A program made the position numbers and the translations under genes. A stretch of 64,000 bases of DNA from Dreissena polymorpha (Eukaryota > Mollusca > Bivalvia > Myida > Dreissenidae): positions 106,918,882 to 106,982,881 of the forward strand of contig NC_068361.1 in the NCBI RefSeq assembly GCF_020536995.1, in the 5' to 3' direction. This document shows, in pieces, positions 22,577-32,142 of this stretch. How positions within the stretch are numbered: position 1 is the first letter of the stretch; each line of letters begins with the position of its first letter. Under the pieces are notes generated by a model, which was not told where the DNA came from, did no database searches, and saw only the letters and a program-made list of their open reading frames with translations.

Positions 22577-24549
22577 ATGTCTGACGAATTTGACAAAGTC
22601 AATTTCTCATTAACTTGGGATGAATTAAATAATGAACATGAGCAACAAGCAACTGAATTGGAATTAACACTAAGCCAGTTCCAGGAACAATATGGGTTTG
22701 ATCCATCTATTTTGTTCACAAATGAAATTGAATTGACCATTGAGAATGAAACCAGCCCCAGTAGTAACGCACCATCCAGTAGCAATGTCTTCCCCCCAAC
22801 TTTAGATCTGCATGAGAATAATGAGTTCTTAGATGTTAACCTCACTGATGTTGGTGATTTCATTGTCCAAAATGAAAATAAAAAGACTGTATCGAAGACC
22901 TTGTCTGACATAAACAAATTTAAAAGGTTTCTTATGTCAAAAGCTGAATCAAAAGAAATCCACCACATAGAACCAACTCTTCTTGATGAGTTTTTGGCCA
23001 CTTTCCTGTTGTCCCTTAAAAAGTCAAATGGCACAGATTTTGAACCAAGCTCCCTCCGTGGCATCATTGCTAGTGTTGACAGGTACCTGAAACGACATCG
23101 CTATGGATGTTCAGTCATGACAGGGACTGGAGCCCAATTTGCACTCACAAGGGACACCTACAATGCAAAGAAAAAAAGTCTTAAGAAACAGGTAAAATTG
23201 AGATGAACGGTTATAACTAAAAGAAATTTGGCAAAAATAACATATTCAACAGAAAACGTATCATTTATGACAAAATTGGGAAAAAATCCCAAGTGTAGTC
23301 TGTACGAAACTAATACCCTGTCGACATAAAGTTGCAGTTAATAAATAAAAGTCTAAAAGTCACATTAAAAGTAATACTGTAAGCCTACGAAAGATAGAAT
23401 ACTTAAAAAATAAATTTAAATTAAAAAATATAGTCGAAAAGTTAAATGAAACAGTATAATAAATATAAATCACCAATTTAGGGTATGGGAAACCGTCCTA
23501 GGGAGGCCCATCCGCTGAGTGATACCGACATCGATCTGCTCTGGGAGAAGGGGATCCTTGGCACGGAGTCTCCGAAAGCCTTGTTAAATACAGTCTGGTT
23601 GAACAACTGCCTTCATTTTGGCTTGCGAGGTACAACGGAGCAATACAATTTGCGGTAAGAAACATTTTTACACACAAACACACAAAATATGTATCAATTT
23701 TTCTCATTATTTGTTCACCCCATTCACTAAGTACATCCGCTTCAACTTAAATGCTGTATTTCATTATTGTTCATATCTGACATTAAATTAAGATTCTTGT
23801 ATTTTGTTAGGTGGGGAGACGTCCGCCTCCGTGTAGACTCGAATGGTGTCGAGTATCTCGAGTTAAACGAGCGGCAAACGAAAACGCGCACAGGAGAGAA
23901 CATCGCTGACATAAGAAAAGTGTCTCCCAAGATGTTCGGCACTTCTGGACCAAGAAATCCCGTGTTAATTTACAAGCTGTACTCGAATATGCGTCCATCT
24001 GATTTTTCTTCAGATCAGCACCCTTTCTACCTGGCAACACGCACAATTGACACTGCATCCCAGTGGTTCTTGCGTCAACAATTGGGTGTCAACAAGCTGG
24101 GTCAGATGCTGAAGGCCATGGCAAAAGACGCCGGCTTTCCCGAGCACAAGAGAATAACCAACCACTCAGTTCGCAAATTCCTGGTCCAAAAACTTCGAAA
24201 TGCAAACATTCCACCCACTGAAATCATGGCCATAACAGGGCACAAAAATGTCCAGTCCATAACCAATTATTCCACCATATCTGTTGAACAGCAGCAAAAG
24301 TGTTCCAACATTCTTGCTCAGTCCAGTAAATGTTACAAACAATCAGCTTCCTCTTGTTCACCTTCATGCACTGAAACTATGGTCGAAATGCAGCCTACAC
24401 AACCACTGTCTACCGTTGAACAAGTTGATCTTGATTTTCGTCCCACCCAGTCACTTCACCAGCAAATGTCTTTCTCTCGTTCGAACAACTTTGCCTCACA
24501 ATTCTTTGGTGCCACTTTCCACATTCAAAATTTTAATGTGAATAATTAG
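22577..24549 (+). CDS. Crypton tyrosine recombinase (DUF3504 type), three exons, intact
   Basis: Exons 22577-23191, 23482-23654 and 23811-24549 use GT/AG junctions (CAG|GTAAAA, TTTAG|GG, GCG|GTAAGA, GTTAG|GT) and keep frame, giving 508 residues. The start ATG (context CAAAATGT) reads MSDEFDKVNFSLTWDEL. Residues about 90-200 (KTVSKTLSDINKFKRFL, LRGIIASVDRYLK) form the core-binding domain. Exon 2, NRPREAHPLSDTDIDLLWEK and LLNTVWLNNCLHFGLRG, closely resembles the domain known from KCTD1, QRICH1 and ZMYM2-4. Catalytic residues by motif: Arg in GLRG, Lys in ERQTKTRTG, His/Arg in NHSVRKFLVQKL, His in GHKNVQS, Tyr in ITNYS. Such enzymes cut and rejoin DNA through a 3'-phosphotyrosine. A Ser/Gln-rich tail follows. 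No stop or frameshift, so it may be active or recently active. Confidence 0.85.
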
Positions 24550-24767
24550 ATAAAATCCAAGTTGTTATTGTTATTTCGTCACGAAATAACCACATATTAC
24601 AACAAAGAAGCAAATGTTTTGCACCTCGTGTTCTAGTTAATAGTTTGAACATCGAAAGTGAATTGTGTGTGGTGTTAGGCTACGTTGTATACAAATGTAG
24701 TTCCTTGTATTTAACAACTAAATGTTATATTAATGTTATAAAACTTTTAGATTTGCAATTCAATATG

Positions 24768-24773
24768 AATAAA
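24768..24773 (+). promoter_or_regulatory. Likely poly(A) signal of the Crypton gene
   Basis: AATAAA about 220 bases after the stop, inside the element, before the terminal hairpin. Confidence 0.45.
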
Positions 24774-24971
24774 ATTGTTATTAGTAACGCACGATTCTTT
24801 GTCACAGAACGATATTCTGATTATTTTAAATGACAATTTGATCAGCGGTTATTTTTGGAACGCGGAGTAATACACTGATCTTGGTTACACTACAGTCATT
24901 ATCAAAGTACGACAAACACTCATGAAAACTAATTTTGTTAAAATAAAAAGGTTTACTGAATAAAAAAGTGG

Positions 24972-25128
24972 GATAAATAGAATAATAGGTTAGTGTTGAT
25001 TATAGATCAGGTTTATCATGCTCGGCACGAAAACGAAAAAGCACTCGCCAAGGCTCGTGCTTTTTGTTTTCTAAGCCTCGCATGATAAACCTGATCTATA
25101 ATCAACACTAACCTATTATTCTCTATTT
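24972..25128. repeat. Right-end long hairpin of the Crypton
   Basis: Two arms of about 75 bases are almost perfect inverse copies: AAATAGAATAATAGGTTAGT, GTTGATTATAGATCAGGTTT, ATCATG on the left; CATGATAAACCTGATCTATA, ATCAACACTAACCTATTATT on the right. A second stem (GAAAACGAAAAAGCAC with GTGCTTTTTGTTTTC) continues inward. The outer base of the right arm coincides with the insertion border. Confidence 0.8.
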
Positions 25129-25159
25129 CTCAAATGATGGCGCAAGTGTCGTAGACTAT

Positions 25160-25765
25160 ATGATTGCTTCATCATTACTTTTTCAATACATTAAAGACTT
25201 CAAAGTTTTAGACAGGGATCATTTTCCGGTTTCATGTGTGTTTGAATTTACATACAGGTCAAATAATCTTATAAATGATATAAATGAGTATCCACTTAAC
25301 ACATTGAAGAAATTTCGATGGCGTAATACGTCATGTGACGAGTTTGTACTGACGTTAAAGGGCTTATTGCAGAGTCAGCATAACACTTTGATTGATACCA
25401 TAAATTCGAATGTTAATTCTGCGGTAGATCTGATTACAGCTGTATATCAGGATGCCGGTAAATGTATGCCGGTAAATGTATGCTGGTTAATTAATTTTCG
25501 GTATTTTTCATCCCAACCACCTTGGTGGGATGACAAGTGCGACTATTTAAAGTCGGTAAAATACAGCGCTCTTCGTAAATTTCGTAGCTCCAATTTAGAG
25601 TCAGATCTCAGATTGTTTAAAGATAAACGGAATAATTTTAAGAATCATTGTAGGTCAAAGGTACATGAATATCAAAGGTTAAACCGCCAAGAACTAGTTA
25701 ATTGTAGTAATAATCCTACAATGTTTTGGAAAATTTTAAAGAAAAACAAGGCTATTGTCAAGTAA
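25160..25765 (+). pseudogene. LINE copy 2 endonuclease 3' part plus linker
   Basis: DYMIASSLLFQYIKDFKVLD and DHFPVSCVFEFTYRS continue into the linker RYFSSQPPWWDDKCDYLKS without a break, because 14 bases (GCCGGTAAATGTAT) are present twice near 25453. In copy 1 they occur once and the frame breaks. The frame ends at the same TAA at the MITE edge as in copy 1. Confidence 0.85.
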
Positions 25766-25768
25766 TAT

Positions 25769-26048
25769 AGTCCCCTACCGGCTCCACCATTGTCAGAAAT
25801 TCCACCATTTTCAGATTATTATTTTTTTGGTTGCCATAGCAACCACAATTTTTGACGTAGGAACAAAATGAAATGACGTGCATAATGTCCATATTTCCAT
25901 CTATCCATGTTGCAAGTTTCATGAAACAATATTAAGAACTTTTAAAGTTATCGCAGGATCCAGAAAAGTGTGACGGACTGACAGACAGACAGACAGACTG
26001 ACAGACGGAGTGCAAACCATAAGTCCCCTCCGGTGAAACCGGTAGGGG
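25769..26048. mobile_element. GTCCCCTACCGG MITE in LINE copy 2
   Basis: Nearly identical to 19756-20035 and at the same LINE position, so duplicated with it. The CAGA tract differs slightly (GACTGACAGACGG against GACTAACAGACGG). Confidence 0.8.
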
Positions 26049-26050
26049 AC

Positions 26051-27415
26051 AATAAATCGGCCAAATCAATTGATTCTAGTATCTCAAAAATAGAATGGTT
26101 ACAATATTTCAGTGGCCTTTTATTCGATGAGAACTCTATTGTTGTTAATAACACTGTTGGAAATGACCATGCTTATTCCGATGATACGGCAAATTCACTT
26201 AATGATCCTTTCACATTGCAAGAAATTGAATGGTCAATATCCAAATTAATAAATGGTAAAAGTTGTGGTCTGGATGGAATTCCGTCGGAACTTTACAAGT
26301 GTACATTAACGGATATTTCTCCAATAATGTTGTTGCTGTTTAACAAAATACTAGACACTGGTAGCTTTCCCGAGTCGTGGGGTAAAAATATCATTACACC
26401 AATTCATAAGTCAGGTCCAAGTAATAACCCTGGTAACTATCGTGGTATGTCTATTACGAATACTCTATATAAAATATTCTCTGGAGTGATTTATAAGAGA
26501 TTGTATGACTGGGCAGAGGAAAATAATAAGATTGATGAATCTCAAGCAGGTTTCCGTAGAGGATATTCGGTAATTGATAATGTCTTTTGTTTGCAAGCGA
26601 TGGTCCAAAAATATCTCGCAAAACGGGGTGGTCGATTCCATTGTTTGTACGTGGACTTCCGTAAAGCCTTTGATTAAGTTAACCATGGCAAACTATTTTT
26701 ATCATTAGAAAAGAAAGGAGTATTTGGAAAGTTCCTAAGAGTTCTTAAATATATGTATTCATGCTTGACTTCTTGTGTAAAAGTCTCAAATAATGATGTT
26801 ACAGATTCGTTTCCCTGCAATATTGGAACCAGGCAAGGTGATAAATCGAGTTCTCGACTATTTTTGCCCTATTTATAGATGAGCTATCTTCACTTTTAAG
26901 GCTTAAATGTGAATCTGGTATTTTCATAACTAATGATATCCCAGATATTTTGTGACTAATGTTTGCAGACGATGTCGCCAATTGTGCTGAGACCGCCATT
27001 AAGTTACAACAACAAATTAACATTGTTGATCAGTTTTGTACGGATACTGGTATGGAAATTAATCTGGATAAGACTGAAATTATTGTATTTCGAAATGGTG
27101 GTCCCCTCCGAATATATGAATCTTGGTTCTTCCGTGGACAACGACTTAATGTTACTCCCGTATACAAGTACATGGGGCTACTGTTGACTCCAAAGTTAAT
27201 CTGGAGCTCAGCCCATGATAAACTAGCTTCCCAAGCACAAAACGCACTATTTGCAATAAGAAATTATCAGAAACCATTTGGCTTTTTTCCTGCAAAGGAT
27301 TTACTTAAAATATTTGATACTATAGTAAAGCCAATATTATGTTACGGTTCACAGATATGGGGTTATGAGTACAGCCCAACTATTGAATCTATCCATAATA
27401 TTTTTTTGTAAAAAG
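26051..27415 (+). pseudogene. LINE copy 2 reverse transcriptase domain
   Basis: All RT blocks can be followed: SISKLINGKSCGLDGIPSEL, NPGNYRGMSITNTLYKIFSG, ESQAGFRRGYS, YVDFRKAFD (motif A), GTRQGD (motif B, about 26830), FADDVANCAETAIKLQQQIN (motif C with the catalytic FADD, about 26959), EINLDKTEIIVFRNGG (motif D) and VYKYMGLLLTPKLIWSSAHD (motif E, thumb). Stops after FRKAFD and within 26874-26955 interrupt it. Catalytic residues remain readable. Confidence 0.9.
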
Positions 27416-28684
27416 TTCTTACATGTTCGTAAAAATACCAATACTTGCATGGTTTTGGGGAATGTGGAAGACTCCCATTATGTATCACTTATTTTATCAA
27501 CTGTATCAGGTACTGGTGTAAATTGTTAACTATGACATCTGATAGATACCCTAGACAATGTTATTAACCAGGTTTTCCGAAGGAAAAAACTGGTTATTAG
27601 ATTGGCGAATGCGGGCGGGCTGGCGGGCTGGCTGGCGGGCGGGCGGAACAAGCTTGTCCGGGCCATAACTATGTCGTTCATTGTCAGATTTTAAAATCAT
27701 TTGGCACATTTGTTCACCATCATTGGACGGTGTGTCGCGCGAAATAATTACGTCGATATCTCCAAGGTCAAGGTCACACTTTGAGTTCAAAGGTCAAAAA
27801 TGGCCATAAATTAGCTTGTCCTGGCCATAACTATGCCATTCCTTGTGAGATTTTAAAATCATTTGGCACATTTGTTAACCATCATGGGACGGTGTGTCGC
27901 ACGAAAGAATCACGTCAATATCTCCAATGTCAAGGTCGCCACGACTAAAAATAGATTTTTTTTAAAAAGAAACTTTCAAAGGGGGTTAATTTTGTTTGTT
28001 CATTTCAAAAGTTCAGTTTGAGTTTTCTCCCTTTATCAGATTTTTTTTTCACAATGAAAACCTGGTTTTGTGACAATTTTGTCCCTTGTATTATGCTTAA
28101 ATCAATAGATGATGCTGGAAGAATCTGTTGGGCAACCAAAGTAAAATTAGATACATTTACATACGGTTTTGTATATGTGTGGATATCACAAGAAATTAGC
28201 GATTCTGATATATTTATCAAACTTATCAGAAATAGACTGATTGACTGTTTTACTCAAAACTGGCATGACACCGTAAATAACTCAAGTCGGTGTCATCATT
28301 ATAGTCATTTTAAAACCCTACTTAATATTGAGCGATATTTGATAATAGAAATGCCAGTCAAACACAAAATGGCCTATGCTAAGTTTAGATGTTCAAATCA
28401 TAAACTACAAGTTGAAACTGGCAGACATCTGAATATTACTTTCCAGTTCGCTTGTGTAATGTTTGTTCACAAATTAGTAATAATATAACATGTGTGGATT
28501 GTGAATATCATGCATTTTTCCTTTGTGCAAGTATACAAGTATTAGAAATCAGTTTCTGTTCAACTGGTATGACTCTGATACTGAACTGAATAACTTCTAT
28601 GACTTATTGTCAACGAATGACTTTAAAACTATTAGAAAATTAGCAGTGTATATTGTCTATCTTATGAATTCTATAAAAGACTAG
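27416..28684 (+). pseudogene. LINE copy 2 C-terminal region, split by a repeat
   Basis: After HNIFL (27411) a shifted frame gives CGRLPLCITYFINCIRYWCK and SDRYPRQCY. The repeat at 27566-28067 intervenes. The LINE then resumes with MLKSIDDAGRICWATKVK, YVWISQEISDSDIFIKLIRN, NWHDTVNNSSRCHHYSHFKT and MAYAKFRCSNHKLQVETGRH. From about 28540 another frame ends RNQFLFNWYDSDTEL..KLAVYIVYLMNSIKD and a TAG. The block is the post-RT, Cys/His-containing tail of this LINE. The 156-codon open frame at 28018-28488 is therefore not a host gene. Confidence 0.8.
27566..28067. mobile_element. Modular repeat with AACCAGGTTTTC inverted ends, in the LINE
   Basis: Starts AACCAGGTTTTCC and ends GAAAACCTGGTT. A GGCGGGCTGG-rich tract is followed by two units of about 170 bp with GGCCATAACTATG, TTTGGCACATTTGTTCACCA, GGACGGTGTGTCGCG and AAGGTCAAGGTCAC. 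It sits between the LINE codons for RYPRQCY and MLKSIDDAG. Confidence 0.75.
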
Positions 28685-28832
28685 ATATATGTATTAACAT
28701 GTTTATCTGCACAATATTACTATGACACAACTTTGCAATTTCTGTATATAACATGATATGTAGTTTGGGCCGGAGGCCTCTGTTTCTTTGATAAACTGTT
28801 GACTTGAACCTGTTGGAAAAATATCAACAACA

Positions 28833-30890
28833 GAGATAAGTGCGACTTCATGCTCCTATTATGGGGTGACGGGGCCAATACGGGCCAGTTAGCGTACCTT
28901 CGGCGACACTTTTACCGGAAACGATGGCACTGAGACGCGCGCTGGAACTTAGCGCAAGCGTGACCCATCGGGACACACAAGTCTGCCAAGTTTCGTCGCT
29001 CTAGCACACATACTCCGAGAGATAAGTGAGACTTCAGGCTCCTATTATGTGGTAACGGGGCCAATACGGGCCAGTAAGCGTACCTTCGGCGACACTTTCA
29101 GCGGAAACGATGGCACTGAGACGCCATATTGAAGTTGGCGCATGCGTGACCCATCGGGACACACAAGTCTGCCAAGTTTCGTCGCTCTAGCACACCCACT
29201 CCGAGAAATAAGTGAGACTTTAGGCCCTTATTATGGGGTAACGGGGCCAATACGGGCCAGTTAACGTACATTCAGCGACACTTTCACCGGAAACGATAGC
29301 AATGAGACGCCATATTGAACTTGGCGCATACGTGGCCCATCGGGACACACAAGTCTGCTAAGTTTCGTCGCTCTAGCACACCCACTCCGAGAGATAAGTG
29401 AGACTTCAGGCTCCTAGTATGGGGTAACGGGGCCAGTTAGCGTACCTTCGGCGACACTTTCCCCGGAAACGATGGCACTGAGACGCCATATTGAGCTTGG
29501 CGCATGCGTGACCCATCGGGACACACACGTCTGCCAAGTTTCGTCGCTCTACCACACCGAGCCGAGAGATAAGTGAGACTTCAGGCTCCTATTATGGGGT
29601 AACGGGGCCAATACGGGCCAGTTAGCGTACCATCGGCGACACTTTCACCGGAAACGATGGAACTGAGACGCCATATTGAACTTGGCGCATGCGTGACCCA
29701 TCGGGACACACTAGTCTGCCAAGTTTCGTCGCTCTAGCACACGCACTGCGAGAGATATAAGAGACTTAAGGCTCCTATTATGGGGTAACGGGGCCAATAC
29801 GGGTCAGTTAGCGTACCTTCGGCGACACTTTCACCGGAAACGATGGCAATGAGACGCCATATTGAACTTGGCGCATGCGTGGTCCATCGGGACACACAAG
29901 TCTGCCAAGTTTCGTCGCTCTACCACACCCACTCCGAGAGATAAGTGAGACTTCAGACTCCTAGTATGGGGTAACGGGCCAATACGGGCCAGTTAGAGTA
30001 CCTTCGGCGACACTTTCACCAGAAACGATGGCACTGAAACGCCATATTGAGCTTGGCGCATGCGTGACCCATCGGGACATACAAGTCTGCAAAGTTTCGT
30101 CGCTATACCAGTCCCAGCCGAGAGATAAATGAGACTTCAGGCTCCTATTATGGGGTAACGGGGCCAATAGGGGCAAGTTAGCGTACCTTCGGCGACACTT
30201 TCACCGGAAACGATGGCACTGAGACGCCATATTGAACTTGGTGCATGCGTGACCCATCGGGACACACAAGTCTGCCAAGTTTCGTCGCTCTAGCACACGC
30301 ACTGCGAGAGATAAGTGAGACTTTAGGCTCCTATTATGGGGCATGCTTGACCCATCGGGACACACAAGTCTGCAAAGTTTCGTCGCTTTAGCACACCTAC
30401 TCCGAGAGATAAGTGAGACTTCAGGCTCCTATTATGGGGTAACAGGGCCAATACGGGCCAGTTAGCGTACCTTCGGCGACACTTTCACCGGAAACGAAGG
30501 CACTGAGACGTCATATTGATTTTGGCGCATGCGTGACCCATCGGGACACACAAGTCTGCCAAGTTTCGTCGCTCTAGCACACCCTCTCCGAGAGATGAGT
30601 GAGACTTCAGGCTCCTATTATGGGGTAACGGGGCCAGTACAGGCCAGTTAGCGTACCTTCGGCGACACGTTCACCGGAAAAATTGGCACTGAGACGCCAT
30701 ATTGAACTTGGCGCATGCGTGACCCATCGGGACACACAAGTCTGCCAAGTTTCATCGCTCTAGCACACCCACTACCTTCGGCGACACTTTCACCGGAAAC
30801 GATGGCACTGAGACGCCATATTTAACTTGGCGCATGCGTGACCCATCGGGACACACAAATATGCCAAGTTTCGTCGCTCTACGGGCCAGT
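28833..30890. repeat. 186-bp satellite array, about 11 copies
   Basis: Head-to-tail units start with GAGATAAGTGAGACTTCAGG (28833, 29019, 29205 and on), followed by TATGGGGTAACGGGGCCAAT, CCTTCGGCGACACTTTCACC, GGAAACGATGGCACTGAGAC, CATGCGTGACCCATCGGGAC and GTCTGCCAAGTTTCGTCGCT. The period is 186, with shortened units near 30340 and 30770. Base composition is far richer in G, C and CpG than the flanks. The array begins about 25 bases after the LINE's 3' end. No frame stays open through it. Confidence 0.9.
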
Positions 30891-30977
30891 TATTAATATT
30901 TTTAGACCAACATCGCGTTCGGCCTCATCTCATTCATAATACACAGCCCTCAAATGAGAGAAATATTTAAGTGTATT

Positions 30978-31139
30978 TTTAGCTCGACTATTATATATAA
31001 AATATATATAGTGGAGCTATCCTACTAACCCCGGCGTCGGCGTAAGCGTCTGCGTTTGCGTGCAAATGTTAACATTTTCGTACTACCCCAATTATTTTCA
31101 TTGTCACTTGACATATTGCTTTCATATTTTGCATACTTG
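30978..31139 (+). repeat. Head of a modular repeat, AGCTCGACTATTATATATAA family
   Basis: AGCTCGACTATTATATATAA and TATATATAGTGGAGCTATCC form a palindromic head, followed by CCCCGGCGTCGGCGTAAGCG. This matches the head design of other modular repeats (GGCGTCGGCGTCCGG at 5418 and 51345). Its array may be the following 31140-35900 region. Confidence 0.55.
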
Positions 31140-32050
31140 TTTACTCGGAAAACAGGAATTTTATTTTCCAATCGGCTTAACAATAGAAAAATTGGGATTA
31201 CTGGGAATTTTGTCTTATTATGTTAACATTATGAACAGTTATTTCCAATTTAATTAACATTCTGACAGAAGCAATCGATCGTCCATATTATCAGTCTGAA
31301 AACTGGAATTTACGGTACAGGTAATTTACGATCAGAAAAAGTAGATTCTGTTTTCCAATCGTGTTAAAAATCAGAAAACCAGGATTTTATTCTATAATTG
31401 AGTCAAGTTAGTAAACATAGGAATCTTTTTCTCAGTCGTGTTAACAATCTTAGAACTTATGGAAATACATCAAAACACAATTTGAAGTAAGTAGGGCGAA
31501 TATCTTTATAAAAGAAAAGAGCATACTGATTACATAAACAAATATTATATAAATAAGCATAAACCCTCTTGCATAAATTATATTATATAAATAAGTATAA
31601 ACCCTCTGGCATTAATTTCACTCAAATACAAAATTACATCAATATTAGATATAAGCTGTTTTTGGATAAATTCACCATCAATAATATAATCACATTTATT
31701 GTAAGAAGAATTTGCTTCTGAAAACGGAATATATTACTTATTAAATACAATAATGTTAACGAATGTTATATTTAAGGTAGCGCACCTCTAATGATTTCCC
31801 GCGATTTATTTTACGATGATTGCCGATCTCCAATGATCGGTTATTTCCGAGAGATGCATTTTATTTTTTTCAAAGTTCGAATTTTGTTATATGTTTACGT
31901 ATTCCTTTTGAATACATTATTTTAACAATAAATATTGACTTCGATCCAAATATCATCTGTAAAAATACGATTTCGCGATTTCTTCAAAGATTGGAGAGCC
32001 TTTTTACCTCTTTACTTATGAATATCTAATTTAACTAGCACAAATTTAAA

Positions 32051-32132
32051 GTTGTCGTGGCCTAGTGGTTAAGGCGATGGACTACAAATCTTTTGGGATC
32101 TTCCCGCGCAGGTTCGAATCCTGCTGACATCG
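32051..32132 (+). tRNA. tRNA-Ser-like gene with anticodon ACA (probably decaying)
   Basis: 82 bases with A box TGGCCTAGTGG (about 32058), B box GGTTCGAATCC (32111-32121), a perfect T stem (GCAGG/CCTGC) and a long variable arm (GGGATCTTCCCG), the mark of tRNA-Ser, -Leu or -Tyr. The body is close to metazoan tRNA-Ser(AGA). The anticodon loop CTACAAA gives ACA (32084-32086), which would read the Cys codon UGU. One mismatch in the acceptor stem and one in the anticodon stem suggest decay. TTTTT at 32138-32142 would end Pol III transcription. It lies inside a MITE. Serine identity mostly rests on the variable arm, so any charging would be with Ser (inference). Confidence 0.6.
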
Positions 32133-32137
32133 CATTC

Positions 32138-32142
32138 TTTTT
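32138..32142 (+). terminator. Pol III T-run after the tRNA-like gene
   Basis: TTTTT six bases after the tRNA's last base, within the usual distance for a Pol III stop. Confidence 0.5.

Larger units (their letters stand above)
22178..25128 (+). mobile_element. Complete-looking Crypton (tyrosine-recombinase DNA transposon)
   Basis: A 2,951-bp insertion defined exactly by comparison with the uninterrupted LINE copy 1 (CATGTTT/CTCAAATG at 19123-19137). Only TTT, or GTTT/ATTT with one mismatch, is repeated at the borders, as fits a recombinase that does not make staggered cuts. The element carries one spliced gene (22577-24549) with all recombinase catalytic residues and no stop, a palindromic CRE-like TGACGTCA upstream, and AATAAA at 24768. 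Both ends contain hairpins that share TTGATTATAGA-type sequence (22202-22259 and 24972-25128). Long TIRs of cut-and-paste transposons are absent. It inserted after the tandem duplication. Confidence 0.8.
20923..26936 (+). repeat. Tandem duplication unit 2 (interrupted by Crypton)
   Basis: Second copy of the unit at 17868-20922. At its end (26936) the sequence continues into the remaining LINE (ATATCCCAGATATTTTG), whereas unit 1 jumps back to AGTACC. Unit 1 therefore ends at the duplication junction, and unit 2 carries the original downstream flank. Only 1-2 bases of microhomology are seen at the junction. Confidence 0.9.
21365..28806 (+). mobile_element. LINE copy 2, full 3' end, with nested insertions
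   Basis: This is the more complete LINE: endonuclease (21400-22177 and 25129-25480), linker, RT (26051-26677 and onward), the palm motif FADD at about 26959, the C-terminal domain (27000-27565, 28068-28684), a TAG at 28682-28684 and a 3' UTR ending in GGGCCGGAGGCCTCTGTTTC..GATAAACTGTTGACTTG near 28806. It is split by the 67-bp retroposon, the Crypton (22178-25128), the GTCCCC MITE (25769-26048) and an AACCAGG-ended repeat (27566-28067). Stops and frame changes show it cannot move by itself. Confidence 0.85.

Noticed and set aside
22450-23067. 205-codon minus-strand frame
   Set aside because: Shadow of the Crypton recombinase's first exon.
17868-26936. Direct repeats around the LINE read as LTRs
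   Set aside because: The 3-kb repeats contain the LINE coding region itself and lack LTR features. The structure is a tandem duplication.
28018-28488. 156-codon frame as a possible host gene
   Set aside because: Its sequence continues the LINE C-terminal region interrupted by the repeat at 27566-28067.
28833-30890. Regular repeats as a CRISPR array
   Set aside because: Whole 186-bp units are repeated head to tail with no unique spacers, and the genome is animal.
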